A stretch of 64,000 nucleotides of DNA from an uncultured Chitinophaga sp. (lineage in GTDB: Bacteria > Bacteroidota > Bacteroidia > Cytophagales > Cyclobacteriaceae), in contig CABHOK010000014.1 in the NCBI GenBank assembly GCA_902168205.1, forward strand, positions 1 to 64,000, written 5' to 3'. This document shows, in pieces, positions 1 to 8,598 of this stretch. The translations under genes and the position numbers were made by a program. How positions within the stretch are numbered: the first letter of the stretch is position 1; every line of letters starts with the position of its first letter. Under the pieces are notes generated by a model. The model was given only the letters and a program-made list of their open reading frames with translations. It did no database searches and was not told the DNA's origin.

Positions 1-189
1 ATACATCGAAGTCTTCCCAATAAACAAACACCAAGAGAATTTGAAAATGAATTATTAAGTTTAAGCACTCAGAACAGACCTAAGGTAATTGTTTATGCCG
101 AAGGTTTTTCTAAAATCAGTACGACATCGAGTCGTACTGATTTTACCCCGGAAACAGAACCCCAGGTTCATGTTTGTCCGATGGTTTGA
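1..189 (+). CDS. C-terminal tail of a probable IS3-family transposase, cut by the window edge
   Basis: The frame is open from base 1 to the TGA at 187-189 and gives the last 62 residues of a protein. The opening residues IHRSLPNKQTPREFE resemble the tail of IS3/IS150-type integrase-fold transposases, in which an R(P/I)H-S-L...TPxEF block follows the last catalytic glutamate; the closing CPMV also recalls such tails. The DDE core must lie to the left of the window, so activity cannot be judged. A perfect 14-bp hairpin (112-144) lies inside the frame, which is unusual for coding sequence. Alternative: a chance open frame next to a terminator. The family call rests on motif resemblance only. Confidence 0.5.
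   Translation: MHRSLPNKQTPREFENELLSLSTQNRPKVIVYAEGFSKISTTSSRTDFTPETEPQVHVCPMV
112..144. repeat. Perfect 14-bp inverted repeat, hairpin with A and T flanks
   Basis: The arm AAAATCAGTACGAC (112-125) is mirrored exactly by GTCGTACTGATTTT (131-144) around a 5-base loop. A-rich and T-rich ends make it look like a bidirectional intrinsic terminator, but it lies inside the transposase-like frame rather than after its stop. It may instead be part of the element's right end. Confidence 0.7.
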
Positions 190-227
190 TTAGTAAAAAA
201 CGGTCAACCTTTTTTAGGGATCGACAT

Positions 228-353
228 GTACCTTCCTGCAGCCAGCAGCCTGTAACCAGTAACCTTTTTTTCTCACAGCGGTATTCTCCTGCAGCCAGAG
301 GCCAAGCAGCTCTTCTCTCTCTCGGCTCAAAGCTCAAAGCCCGCAGCTATTCC
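228..353. repeat. Low-complexity intergenic tract with repeated short words
   Basis: Between the transposase tail and the permease stop, TCCTGCAGCCAG occurs twice (234-245 and 287-298) and GGCTCAAAGCTCAAAGC is internally repeated. The right end, AAAGCCCGCAGCTATTCC (336-353), is nearly the same as AAAGCTCGCAGCTATTTC at 6751-6768. It resembles word-like intergenic repeats of some Bacteroidota. No open frame here looks real. Confidence 0.35.
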
Positions 354-3037
354 GATCGGAGTGACTTCACCGGGTTAGCCAAAGCCGACTGAAACGCCTG
401 CACACAAATGGTAGCCAGTGCAATGCACAATGCTATACTTCCGGATAGTATAAATATCCACCACGAGAGTTCTATTTTGTATGCAAATTTTTGCAACCAC
501 TGATACATGGCGTATCCGGCCAACGGAGTGGCTATACAAAACGATATCAGCACGAGGCGAAGAAAATCCTGCGACAGCAGTTGTACGATGTTGGTTACGG
601 TGGCACCTAACACTTTGCGTATACCAAACTCTTTTGTACGCTGCTCGGCCGAGAACATCACAAGTCCTAATAATCCCAAACACGAAATAAGAATAGCGAG
701 TATAGCAAACGCGTTCGAGAGCTTGGTAACGATTTGCTCGTTACGATATAACTTTTCATACTCCTGGTCGAGAAACTGGTATGCAAATGGAAAATCCGGA
801 TTAATGGTTTTATATACCTGGTCAAGACTGGCCAATGCTTCTTTCGTTTTACCGGGCTCTGTGCGAACCATAATTACTCCGAAATACTCATACTCTTTCA
901 CATCCACAATGAGTGGTTTTATAGGTTCGTGCAGCGAATGGGTATGGTAGTCTTTTAATATACCTATAATATGTCCCTTCTTCTGCCAGGCTGAAATCCA
1001 TTTGCCGATCGGATCTTTTATTCCCATTTGTTTTACTGCTTCTTCGTTTATCATAAATGCAGATGTATCGGTAGTAACTTCTCGTGAGAAGCCACGGCCT
1101 TCCGCGACTTTCAGATTCATGATCTTCAGAAAATCAAAGCCAACAGACACCGGTTTAAAACCAACGGAAGTTCCTTTTTCCTTTCCCTCCCATTTTATAG
1201 CATCATTATCTATATCATTGGTTTCGGCTACGCCATCCTGGTCATCCACCACAAAGCCCATCGCATGGGGAGCTTCACTGGCCCGATCTACCATTGCTAT
1301 ACCGGGCATTTTCTCTGCCGTATTTTTAAATGCTAAATATTTATCCTGCTTTGCCAGTTCGCCTTCAACGCGTATATAGATCAGATTCTCGCGATCATAA
1401 CCAAGGTGTGATGTCTGAATATAGTTTGTCTGTCGCGATATAACGATGGTAACGATCAACAGTATAATGGATATAGAAAACTGAAAAACAGCAAGTCCTT
1501 TACGGAACCAGAGCGCACTGCTGGTGAATCGCATTACACCTTTAAGTATACGCGCTGGTTTTAGCGATGACAGGAACAATGCGGGGTAACTTCCCGCCAC
1601 TATGCCGGTAAAGAGAATGAGTGCCGGCAACAACCACCACAACGAACGATCTGCAAGAGGCGAAACAATTTGCTTGCCGGTAAATATATTGAAGGCCGGC
1701 AGTAATGCGTGCAACAATACCAGCGATAGTAATAATGCCAGGAATGAAAGTACAATGGACTCACCAAAGAACTGTCCGATGAGACTGCCGCGTGTAGAAC
1801 CAATCACTTTGCGAACACCTACTTCTTTCGCACGCTTTACCGAACGTGCCGTAGAGAGATTCATGAAGTTGATGCAGGCAATGATCAATATAAATATAGC
1901 CACACCACTGAAGATACGTATATACTCTATTCGCCCTCCGGAGGGTTTGCCATTCACAAAATTCGCCACCAGGTATTGATCACGGTAAGGCTGCAGGCCA
2001 AGCTCTATTTTAAATGGTTCGTTCTTGTCCAACTGCGTTTGTACAAAACGGTTGATCTTCGCTTCTACATCTTTAACATCGGCACCTTCGTGTAGCTGTA
2101 GCGTTGTAAGCACGTTGCCGGACGCCCAGTCAAGCCGCGTCATGTGCGACTCCCAGTTGATAAGAAAATCAAATTTGAGTGAACTGTTAGCAGGTACATC
2201 TTCAAACACAGCCGTTACTACAAAGTCGAGACGATTCTCATATCGCAGACTTTTGCCAATGGCATTCTGCGGTGTCTCAAAAAACATGGCAGCCATTTTT
2301 CTGGATATCGCTATACCGCTCAGATCAGCGAGTGCTGTTTTGGCATCGCCCGCTATAACCGGGTAATCAAACATCTGGAAAAAATCTTTGCCCGTGCGCG
2401 AGCCTTCCAGTTTGTGCAGCTTATCGTCTGCCTGAAATGTTTCCGAATGTCCCCACGGAAGTTCATAACCCGTAGCATAGAAATTTATATACTTCACTTC
2501 CGGCACTGCAGCCTGTATATCTGTCAACGGAATATAGGTTTTGTTTTCGCGGCTGCGAATGGGTGTGGTGTATGACCCCGTAACCGAATTGCTTGAGCGA
2601 ACCGTCTGGTATATATTATAGAGTTGGTCGCCATGCGCGTGAAAGTTATCAACGCTGCGTTCATCATTTACCCAGAGAAAAATAAAAAGGCAGCACGTCA
2701 TGCCGAGTGCCAGTCCGGTAATGTTCAGGAATGAAAACATTTTATACCGGCTCACATTCCGGGCAGCAACAACCAGGTAGTGTTTATACATATTCATAGA
2801 TAGTATGGGGGTTGAAGTGGATGATGATCTTCTTTTTATAGCAAAAGGTTTTATAAAACCGAGTACATTATAGATATAGTCCTGCCGCGCTTTTTTCACA
2901 CCAAACTTCTCTACCTGGTAGTCAAATTCTTCTTCCAGGTCTCCTTGTATTTCTTCGCTTACATGGGGAGCACAATACCATTGCAGCAAGCGTGTAGCCC
3001 ACCGTGGTGGAACCGGTTTAGTATAGCGGTGTTTCAT
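347..3037 (-). CDS. FtsX/MacB-type ABC transporter permease with N-terminal permease prefix domain
   Basis: A long (896 aa) inner-membrane permease of the MacB/FtsX superfamily. Residues 1-70 form a soluble prefix (LLQWYCAPHVSEEIQGDLEEEF) typical of Bacteroidota permeases paired with PadR regulators. After a first membrane segment near residue 105 come a periplasmic MacB core, a three-helix FtsX block (NFMNLSTARSVKRAKEVGVRKV), a second core, and a second FtsX block (EQRTKEFGIRKVLGA). The two FtsX blocks show an internal duplication. No ATPase is encoded nearby, so it must borrow one or act alone. The start overlaps the stop of the upstream padR gene by 4 bases, so the two are co-transcribed. 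Substrate unknown; antimicrobial or lipid export is only a family-level guess. Confidence 0.9.
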   Translation of the reverse strand: MKHRYTKPVPPRWATRLLQWYCAPHVSEEIQGDLEEEFDYQVEKFGVKKARQDYIYNVLGFIKPFAIKRRSSSTSTPILSMNMYKHYLVVAARNVSRYKMFSFLNITGLALGMTCCLFIFLWVNDERSVDNFHAHGDQLYNIYQTVRSSNSVTGSYTTPIRSRENKTYIPLTDIQAAVPEVKYINFYATGYELPWGHSETFQADDKLHKLEGSRTGKDFFQMFDYPVIAGDAKTALADLSGIAISRKMAAMFFETPQNAIGKSLRYENRLDFVVTAVFEDVPANSSLKFDFLINWESHMTRLDWASGNVLTTLQLHEGADVKDVEAKINRFVQTQLDKNEPFKIELGLQPYRDQYLVANFVNGKPSGGRIEYIRIFSGVAIFILIIACINFMNLSTARSVKRAKEVGVRKVIGSTRGSLIGQFFGESIVLSFLALLLSLVLLHALLPAFNIFTGKQIVSPLADRSLWWLLPALILFTGIVAGSYPALFLSSLKPARILKGVMRFTSSALWFRKGLAVFQFSISIILLIVTIVISRQTNYIQTSHLGYDRENLIYIRVEGELAKQDKYLAFKNTAEKMPGIAMVDRASEAPHAMGFVVDDQDGVAETNDIDNDAIKWEGKEKGTSVGFKPVSVGFDFLKIMNLKVAEGRGFSREVTTDTSAFMINEEAVKQMGIKDPIGKWISAWQKKGHIIGILKDYHTHSLHEPIKPLIVDVKEYEYFGVIMVRTEPGKTKEALASLDQVYKTINPDFPFAYQFLDQEYEKLYRNEQIVTKLSNAFAILAILISCLGLLGLVMFSAEQRTKEFGIRKVLGATVTNIVQLLSQDFLRLVLISFCIATPLAGYAMYQWLQKFAYKIELSWWIFILSGSIALCIALATICVQAFQSALANPVKSLRSE

Positions 3038-3372
3038 AAATCAGTAATGAGTTTCATCGATGAAGGCAATAAATTCCAAAGGTTGGTGCGCACCACCTGT
3101 ATATCGCGCAGCGTTTGCCTGCCATACGCTGTAATAGAGAAGATTCTTTTTCGTCTGCCACCACGTTCGGGTGTTGGGTCGCCCATGCGCGAGCTAATCA
3201 TACCTTTATCTTCCAGGCGATGCAAGGCAGCATGCACCTGGTTAAGCCGCACACTGCGACTGGTCTGCTCTATAATTTCATGCGTAATGTTTACACCATA
3301 CGCCTGGCGATCGAGCATCGCTACCACCAGTAATACAATCTCTTCAAACTCTCCGAGATACGTTCGTTTCAT
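3034..3372 (-). CDS. PadR-family transcriptional regulator
   Basis: A 112-residue winged-helix repressor of the PadR family, recognised from the MKRTYLGEFEEIVLL start, the AYGVNITHEI recognition region and the RLEDKGMISSR...GGRRKRIFSIT wing. The start at 3372 is preferred over an in-frame ATG at 3420 because family members begin directly at MKRTYLGEFE. It is the first gene of a two-gene operon with the FtsX permease, overlapping it by 4 bases, and probably controls that permease. PadR proteins usually sense small hydrophobic compounds or a partner protein; the ligand here is unknown. Confidence 0.88.
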   Translation of the reverse strand: MKRTYLGEFEEIVLLVVAMLDRQAYGVNITHEIIEQTSRSVRLNQVHAALHRLEDKGMISSRMGDPTPERGGRRKRIFSITAYGRQTLRDIQVVRTNLWNLLPSSMKLITDL

Positions 3373-3591
3373 AGGACACGAGTCATTTACTCTATTTTTG
3401 CTGACCAAATACCCGGCCACAACAGAAACATCGATTCTGAAAGGATTTCAAACTTTCAGGAGGTTCATGAAAAGTCTATGCGTCCGGAAATACTACACAT
3501 TCGTCCGTAACCGGAGTGGTATATGCAACGATACCTTACATAGCTCCGTTCTATTCACCGGGATGTTTTACATTTAGAGAATTTCCCGTGC

Positions 3592-4017
3592 ATGAGTAAT
3601 ACGCCTAACCGCATTCTCCCGACACTGCTTACAGTAGCCATCACGTTGGTGTGGTTTATAAACGGTTTGTTTTGTAAGGTATTGAACTACGTGCCGCGAC
3701 ACCGCATGATCGTTGCGCGCATCCTGGGCGAAACACATGCCCCAATACTTACTATTGCGATTGGACTTTCTGAAATCGTAATGGCCATCTGGATTGCGAG
3801 CGGAATCAAATCCCGCTGGTGTGCGCTGCTTCAAATGTGCATTGTGGCAATGATGAATATATTGGAGTTTATACTCGTGCCCGACCTTCTTCTGTTTGGC
3901 AGGTTCAATGCTTTTTTTGCCACGGTCTTTGTCCTGGTAGTATATATCAACGAGTTTGTACTTCACCACGATCGAGGTCTTCGGTATATATTTACCGGTA
4001 ATCGAAAATATTCATGA
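3592..4017 (+). CDS. DoxX-like family integral membrane protein
   Basis: A 141-residue protein with four predicted membrane helices (about residues 12-30, 47-70, 75-95 and 100-122), matching the DoxX-like family in size and layout (WFINGLFCKVLNYVPRH, then RILG). It starts a plus-strand run with DUF2071, methyltransferase and small membrane protein genes; the next start is 14 bases after its stop. A TACATTTA at 3569-3576, one base off the TAnnTTTG -7 consensus, may be its promoter. Biochemical role unknown. Confidence 0.75.
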   Translation: MSNTPNRILPTLLTVAITLVWFINGLFCKVLNYVPRHRMIVARILGETHAPILTIAIGLSEIVMAIWIASGIKSRWCALLQMCIVAMMNILEFILVPDLLLFGRFNAFFATVFVLVVYINEFVLHHDRGLRYIFTGNRKYS

Positions 4018-4031
4018 GCCACTAACGAACC

Positions 4032-4775
4032 ATGGTATCGTCTCTTAAAAATCATCCTTTTGCTGTTGAGGCATTCTTTGATACATCGCTGGTACTAACG
4101 TATGCTGTACCGAAAGAAGTGCTGGCTCCATTACTCCCCGAATGCCTTACACCGGATACATTCCAGGACCGATGGGCATTTGTGGCAGCAGCGATGGTAA
4201 AGACAAAAAATCTTCGCCCCAAAGGATTTCCGACTTTCATGGGCAACGATTTCGTTCTTACCGGCTATCGCATTTTTGTGCGGTATACAACGAGCCAGGG
4301 GAAACGCCTGCGTGGACTATATATACTTCGATCTGAAACGGATAAAGCGCGCATGAGCTTTTTCGGAAATATATTTACGCACTATCATTATAAGACTACG
4401 GATATCGAATTCACCAAAAACGGTTCTACCATACAGGTAAAATCCATTCAATCCAAACTGAATGTTACTGTTGATGTGAATGAAACAGGCGATATACCTT
4501 TACCCACAGGTTCACCTTTCAAGGAATGGAAAGAAGCCAGGCGATTTGCCGGACCATTACCTTTTACCTTTACCTACAAAGCCGAAACCCAAGAGGTATT
4601 GATGATAGAAGGTGTGCGCGAAGATTGGACACCACGCCCCGTGCGGGTACTTCAACACGAATCGGGTTTTATTGATCAACTGAATCTGCGCCCGATCGTA
4701 CTCGCCAATGCATTTGTGATTAAAAATATTCCATACTACTGGAAGAAAGGAAAAATTGATCTATGGAAACCGTAA
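4032..4775 (+). CDS. DUF2071 family protein (YqjF-like)
   Basis: A 247-residue soluble protein with the DUF2071 pattern: an N-terminal VPKEVLAPLLPECL followed by RWAFVAAAMV, and a central region with the conserved LRGLYILRSETDK...FTHYHY. The fold is related to acetoacetate decarboxylase-like proteins, but no lysine nucleophile context can be assigned by eye. The downstream methyltransferase gene begins 13 bases before this stop, so translation is probably coupled. Function unknown; the order DoxX - DUF2071 - methyltransferase - membrane protein suggests membrane or lipid modification (inference). Confidence 0.8.
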   Translation: MVSSLKNHPFAVEAFFDTSLVLTYAVPKEVLAPLLPECLTPDTFQDRWAFVAAAMVKTKNLRPKGFPTFMGNDFVLTGYRIFVRYTTSQGKRLRGLYILRSETDKARMSFFGNIFTHYHYKTTDIEFTKNGSTIQVKSIQSKLNVTVDVNETGDIPLPTGSPFKEWKEARRFAGPLPFTFTYKAETQEVLMIEGVREDWTPRPVRVLQHESGFIDQLNLRPIVLANAFVIKNIPYYWKKGKIDLWKP

Positions 4776-5521
4776 CGCGAAAACCGTTTCAGGGTGTGAT
4801 CAACATCATCCGCTTTAACTGGCATTTCTATGTCATTGCCTTTACGCTGATCGGTATACTGGCTATAGTTAATTTATTCCTCGCGGATAGTATACAATGG
4901 GTCATACCCGTGGTAATTGCCATCGCTGCTGCAAGTATTACACTTTCGCTGAGCGTATCATACTATATCTATGATTATTCGAATATCTATAGTCTAGACT
5001 GGCTTCAATCATTAAACATTGCACCCGGAGCAAGCCTGGTGAACATCCACGCTGGGTTTGATGAGACGAGCCACCTGCTCGCCCAACGGTACCCTGCCAG
5101 TACGTTGCAGGTTTTTGATTTTTACGATCCCCAAAAACACACCGAAGTTTCAATTGAACGTGCGCGAAAATTATACTCCCCTTATCCGCATACACAAAAA
5201 GTGGATTCTAATAACATTCCGCTAACAACGAATCCGGTAGACTATATACTTAACATTTTCGCTGCGCACGAAATACGCAACACTGCCGAGCGCGTTACTT
5301 TTCTAAAACAGCTACACTCCGGTATAAAACCTGCGGGACGTATTGTTATTGTGGAGCACCTGCGCGATCTGCCCAACTTTATTGCCTACAACATCGGCTT
5401 TTTTCATTTTCACTCGCGCGCAGAATGGAAACGTAATTTTACCGAAGCCGGCTTTGCGCTCGAACAAGAACTTTCGCTTACACCCTTTCTGGCATTGTTT
5501 ATACTCTGCAAAAAACCATGA
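4763..5521 (+). CDS. Membrane-anchored class I SAM-dependent methyltransferase
   Basis: Of 252 residues, the first 70 contain two strong membrane helices (about 20-40 and 45-68), then a Rossmann-type methyltransferase domain. The SAM-binding motif I is degenerate: GASLVNIHAGFDETSHLLAQRYP stands where E/DxGxGxG is usual. Later motifs are clearer (VDYILNIFAAHEIRN, then GIKPAGRIVIVEHLRDLPN). It overlaps the DUF2071 gene by 13 bases and the next gene by 4. The membrane anchor points to a lipid or quinone-like substrate (inference). The glycine-poor motif I leaves some doubt about activity. Confidence 0.7.
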   Translation: METVTRKPFQGVINIIRFNWHFYVIAFTLIGILAIVNLFLADSIQWVIPVVIAIAAASITLSLSVSYYIYDYSNIYSLDWLQSLNIAPGASLVNIHAGFDETSHLLAQRYPASTLQVFDFYDPQKHTEVSIERARKLYSPYPHTQKVDSNNIPLTTNPVDYILNIFAAHEIRNTAERVTFLKQLHSGIKPAGRIVIVEHLRDLPNFIAYNIGFFHFHSRAEWKRNFTEAGFALEQELSLTPFLALFILCKKP

Positions 5522-5919
5522 TATTCCATATTAAAATAGTAGGCACATTCCTGATACTGCTCTCGCTTCTGCATGTTGTAATGCCGCGGTATTTTAACTG
5601 GACACAGGAACTCTCGGGATTGAGTCTCATCTCCAAACAGATTATGTATGTACATACGTTCTTTATAGCTTTTATTGTTCTGTTGATGGGATTGCTTTGC
5701 CTCTATAGCGGCACTGAACTTGCCAGTTCTACTTTGGGCAAACATTTATCGCTGGGGCTTTTCATCTTCTGGTTCACACGCCTGTTGTTCCAGTTCTTTG
5801 TATACTCTCCCAGGGTATGGCGCGGCAAGAAACTGGAAACTTTTGTGCACATAGTATTCTCTATATTGTGGAGCTACTTCAGTTACGTATTCTTTTTGGT
5901 ATATTGGCAGCAGGTATAG
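5518..5919 (+). CDS. Small four-helix membrane protein of unknown function
   Basis: A 133-residue, strongly hydrophobic protein with about four membrane helices (residues 4-22, 42-62, 75-95 and 108-130) and few charged residues. No family recognised. The start codon overlaps the methyltransferase stop by 4 bases (ATGA), so it belongs to the same transcript, and its HVVMPRYFNW block looks conserved-protein-like rather than random. Probably an accessory membrane subunit of the preceding enzyme (inference). Confidence 0.65.
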   Translation: MIFHIKIVGTFLILLSLLHVVMPRYFNWTQELSGLSLISKQIMYVHTFFIAFIVLLMGLLCLYSGTELASSTLGKHLSLGLFIFWFTRLLFQFFVYSPRVWRGKKLETFVHIVFSILWSYFSYVFFLVYWQQV

Positions 5920-5944
5920 TATAAATAGCACAGACTTTTTCCTT

Positions 5945-6691
5945 ATGTATCTTCAGAACGGTCTTAAAGCAACAGCAGTTATAGTACTTTGTGTCGCAGC
6001 AACATTCGCGCAGGCGCAAAACGACCAGACTCTTATTGATAACGTAGCGAAAAATCTATCGCTGAAGGCTGAAGCTATAGATGCAGAATTTACTGTGACA
6101 AAACCGCATCCGGAAAACAAGAATGTAACCATTGTTTTATTAGGCCTTCCGCAAGGCGAGGAAGAAGATGTGCGCACCTTCGATATTTACCTGGTACTGG
6201 CCGATACAAAAACAGGAACTATACTTTGTTCGCTCGCTGAAAAGGAACGATATACTTCCGATGCTATTCGACTGACCGGCTTTCAAATCGACACGGCACC
6301 TTATAAACTTGCTGCCAATTTACGCGCCATTGGCTTACGTGCCAGCTATACCGGCAGCTCAAGGCCCAATCCTTTTGGCGAAGAAACATTGTCGCTATAT
6401 ATACAGCAAGGCAAAACATTCGTAAAGGTGTTGCATGATTTTGTAACCTATCAGTCAACCGGAGAGTGGGATACAAACTGTGCCGGAAATTTCTCAAGCA
6501 GCAAAGGCGTACTGGTAATACTCCCGGAAAAAACCAATGGTTATAACAACATACAGGTAAACACAAAAACAACCGAAACCGAAAACATGGTCAGGAACGA
6601 AGACTGTATATCCAGCGACACCGAAACAAAATCCAGTCAAAAGCTTGTATTTAATCTCAAAGAGAATCAGTATCGAGCCATCAAAAGGTAA
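5945..6691 (+). CDS. Secreted protein of unknown function
   Basis: A 248-residue protein with a clear Sec signal peptide (helix about 8-21, cleavage likely after AQA at about 25). The mature part is rich in beta-type sequence without recognised domains; a region around residues 65-130 (FDIYLVLADTKTG...YTSDAIRLTGFQIDTAPYKLA) could form a beta-sandwich. Two cysteines lie in the C-terminal third. It begins 25 bases after the membrane protein gene and may share its transcript. Likely periplasmic or surface. Confidence 0.6.
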   Translation: MYLQNGLKATAVIVLCVAATFAQAQNDQTLIDNVAKNLSLKAEAIDAEFTVTKPHPENKNVTIVLLGLPQGEEEDVRTFDIYLVLADTKTGTILCSLAEKERYTSDAIRLTGFQIDTAPYKLAANLRAIGLRASYTGSSRPNPFGEETLSLYIQQGKTFVKVLHDFVTYQSTGEWDTNCAGNFSSSKGVLVILPEKTNGYNNIQVNTKTTETENMVRNEDCISSDTETKSSQKLVFNLKENQYRAIKR

Positions 6692-6826
6692 CACCAACAT
6701 TTGTTACAACTCCTAACTATACTATAGCACTAGCACCAGCACTCACAGCTAAAGCTCGCAGCTATTTCAAAACATTTCGTTACACAAACAAAACACTTGC
6801 TTAAAGTGAGTGTTGTATTTTAACTA

Positions 6827-6834
6827 TACATTTG
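6827..6834 (+). promoter_or_regulatory. Candidate -7 element TACATTTG
   Basis: Perfect match to the Bacteroidota -7 consensus TAnnTTTG, about 86 bases upstream of the lipoprotein start at 6921. No well-spaced -33 TTTG was found, so this is tentative. Confidence 0.35.
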
Positions 6835-6920
6835 GCCGTCTGTCTTGCGAATTGAAATATATTCTGCAGATATCTGTATTTTTATTCTTCATGTTTCACT
6901 AAACCTATTTAGCTATTATT

Positions 6921-8525
6921 ATGAATGTTATTTCTAAATCATTTCGTGTGCTTGCTGCAGTATGCGCTGCAGGATTACTCATGGTTGGCTGTGCCGACAA
7001 CTTTATACAAGAGAATCAAAGTATAAATCTTTCCGGTGAACGTGCTACTGATGCAACTGCATCATTATTGGCCGTATCGCTTACGGAAAGTTTTGAAGTG
7101 GGTGGTACAAGTCCAAAGACTGCCTACGATGTATCACCAACCGGATCTTCCAGCGGAGACAACGTAACTCTTCCCAGCGGCTCATGGAATCTATATGATG
7201 CACTGGTTGGTAATTTAGCAGGCGATCTGAAAGCGGGATCATGGTCTGCACGCATACGTAACACGGGTAAAATTACCATGCTGTTCAATGTCACTACCGG
7301 TATCAGCACGGTTACTGTTAAGCATGGCACCTATGGAAGCGATGCTGCGAGTCAATGGGGATTGTGGTACTCGGTAAACAGTGGCAGCACCTGGACTCAG
7401 GCTGGCTCTAACATTACCACTACATCTTCCCTGCAAACACAGTCATTTACCTTGAATGTTACCGGCACTGTGAGACTCGAGATACGCAAGTTGACTGGCT
7501 CTTCGAACCGTATCAACATTGATGATATCGTCATCAACGACAACGGTGGTGGCGGTGGTGTTACCGGTAAAAAATTCCTGTTCGATGCATCACACTATGA
7601 AAATGCAGGAAGCGCAGACTGGCAGATCGATGCTGATGGAACGGAGAATGTACCAACCTATACCGGTGGTACAACCGTTGAGACAAAAGCTCAACGTTAT
7701 CCTACACCTTCTTATACCGGTATAACATCCAGTACATCTGAAACGTATTGGAAAGGCGGTATGTCTGCATGGGCTGTTGAACTGGTGAAACGCGGACATC
7801 TTGTTGAATCTTTACCGGTGGGCACTGCAATTACTTATGGCAATGCATCGAATGCACAAGACCTTAGCAACTATGATGTATTCATGGTAATAGAACCGAA
7901 CCGTCTCTTCAGTGCATCTGAGAAAACTGCAATCATGAACTTTGTTGCCAACGGTGGCGGGTTGATGATGGTAGCCGATCACACAGCCGCTACAACAGGA
8001 GGTACCGATTCAAATGGGTATAATCCTTCTGATCGTGATGGTGATGGTTTTGATTCTCCCCGTGTATGGAATGATCTGATGACGAACAACGGTATAAACA
8101 ACAGCAATCCATTCGGCTTCGTTGTAGACTATGTGGATATTGATGAAGAGCCTACTACGAAAGTATATACCGGCAGCAATGCAAATGCTCAGGCTGTATT
8201 GAACGGAGTAGCGGGTACCGCTAACAAGCTCGCATTCTATGCAGGTACAACGGCTACACTATATCCTTCCAACAACAGCAGCGTGCAAGGTCTATTCTGG
8301 CGCACAAGCAGCACCGTTGGCAGTAACAACGGTGTGATGGCCCTGCTGGCAACCTATAGCAACGGCCGCGTTGTATTTGTAGGCGACAGCTCACCTTCAG
8401 ACGATGGCACGGGCGATACAAACGACAATCTCTTCAACGGCTGGTCAGGCGATGCTCCAACCGGGTATACTTCACACCCGGCTCTTCACCTGAATGCTTC
8501 GCTCTGGCTGGCGAAAGTACAATAG
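6921..8525 (+). CDS. Two-domain lipoprotein: beta-sandwich plus glutamine-amidotransferase-like domain
   Basis: A 534-residue lipoprotein: signal peptide with lipobox LLMVGC, cysteine at residue 24. Residues 55-205 look like a jelly-roll or carbohydrate-binding-like beta domain (SFEVG...WSARIRNTGKI...RINIDDIVIND). A GGGGG linker at about 210 leads to a second domain starting KKFLFDASHYENAGSADW, with NYDVFMVIEPNRLFS, FVANGGGLMMVADHT and GRVVFVGDSSPSDD. This order (D-x-SH near the start, then a GGGL strand and a late GDSS turn) resembles class I glutamine-amidotransferase-like surface proteins without a catalytic cysteine (inference). Single-gene unit with a strong terminator 21 bases after the stop. 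Confidence 0.65.
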   Translation: MNVISKSFRVLAAVCAAGLLMVGCADNFIQENQSINLSGERATDATASLLAVSLTESFEVGGTSPKTAYDVSPTGSSSGDNVTLPSGSWNLYDALVGNLAGDLKAGSWSARIRNTGKITMLFNVTTGISTVTVKHGTYGSDAASQWGLWYSVNSGSTWTQAGSNITTTSSLQTQSFTLNVTGTVRLEIRKLTGSSNRINIDDIVINDNGGGGGVTGKKFLFDASHYENAGSADWQIDADGTENVPTYTGGTTVETKAQRYPTPSYTGITSSTSETYWKGGMSAWAVELVKRGHLVESLPVGTAITYGNASNAQDLSNYDVFMVIEPNRLFSASEKTAIMNFVANGGGLMMVADHTAATTGGTDSNGYNPSDRDGDGFDSPRVWNDLMTNNGINNSNPFGFVVDYVDIDEEPTTKVYTGSNANAQAVLNGVAGTANKLAFYAGTTATLYPSNNSSVQGLFWRTSSTVGSNNGVMALLATYSNGRVVFVGDSSPSDDGTGDTNDNLFNGWSGDAPTGYTSHPALHLNASLWLAKVQ

Positions 8526-8546
8526 TATATTTACAGGTATATATGC

Positions 8547-8582
8547 AACAGGCTGCTCATTCGGGCAGCCTGTTCTTTTTTA
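8547..8582 (+). terminator. Intrinsic terminator after the 6921 lipoprotein gene
   Basis: AACAGGCTGC (8547-8556) pairs perfectly with GCAGCCTGTT (8565-8574) around an 8-base loop, followed by CTTTTTTAG. The T-run is on the plus strand, so it serves the lipoprotein gene. Confidence 0.85.
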
Positions 8583-8598
8583 GAGTATATAAATTTCT

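Noticed and set aside
226-231. GAFTDA instead of GAFTGA in the sigma-54 activator (protein residues 226-231)
   Set aside because: First read as a sign of an inactive activator; this substitution is found in many Bacteroidota members, so it is not evidence of loss of function. Coordinates given here are protein residues.
2945-3577. 210-codon plus-strand frame opposite the PadR and permease genes
   Set aside because: It is the complement of two well-supported minus-strand genes; composition and repeats of Ser, Arg and Cys fit a shadow frame.
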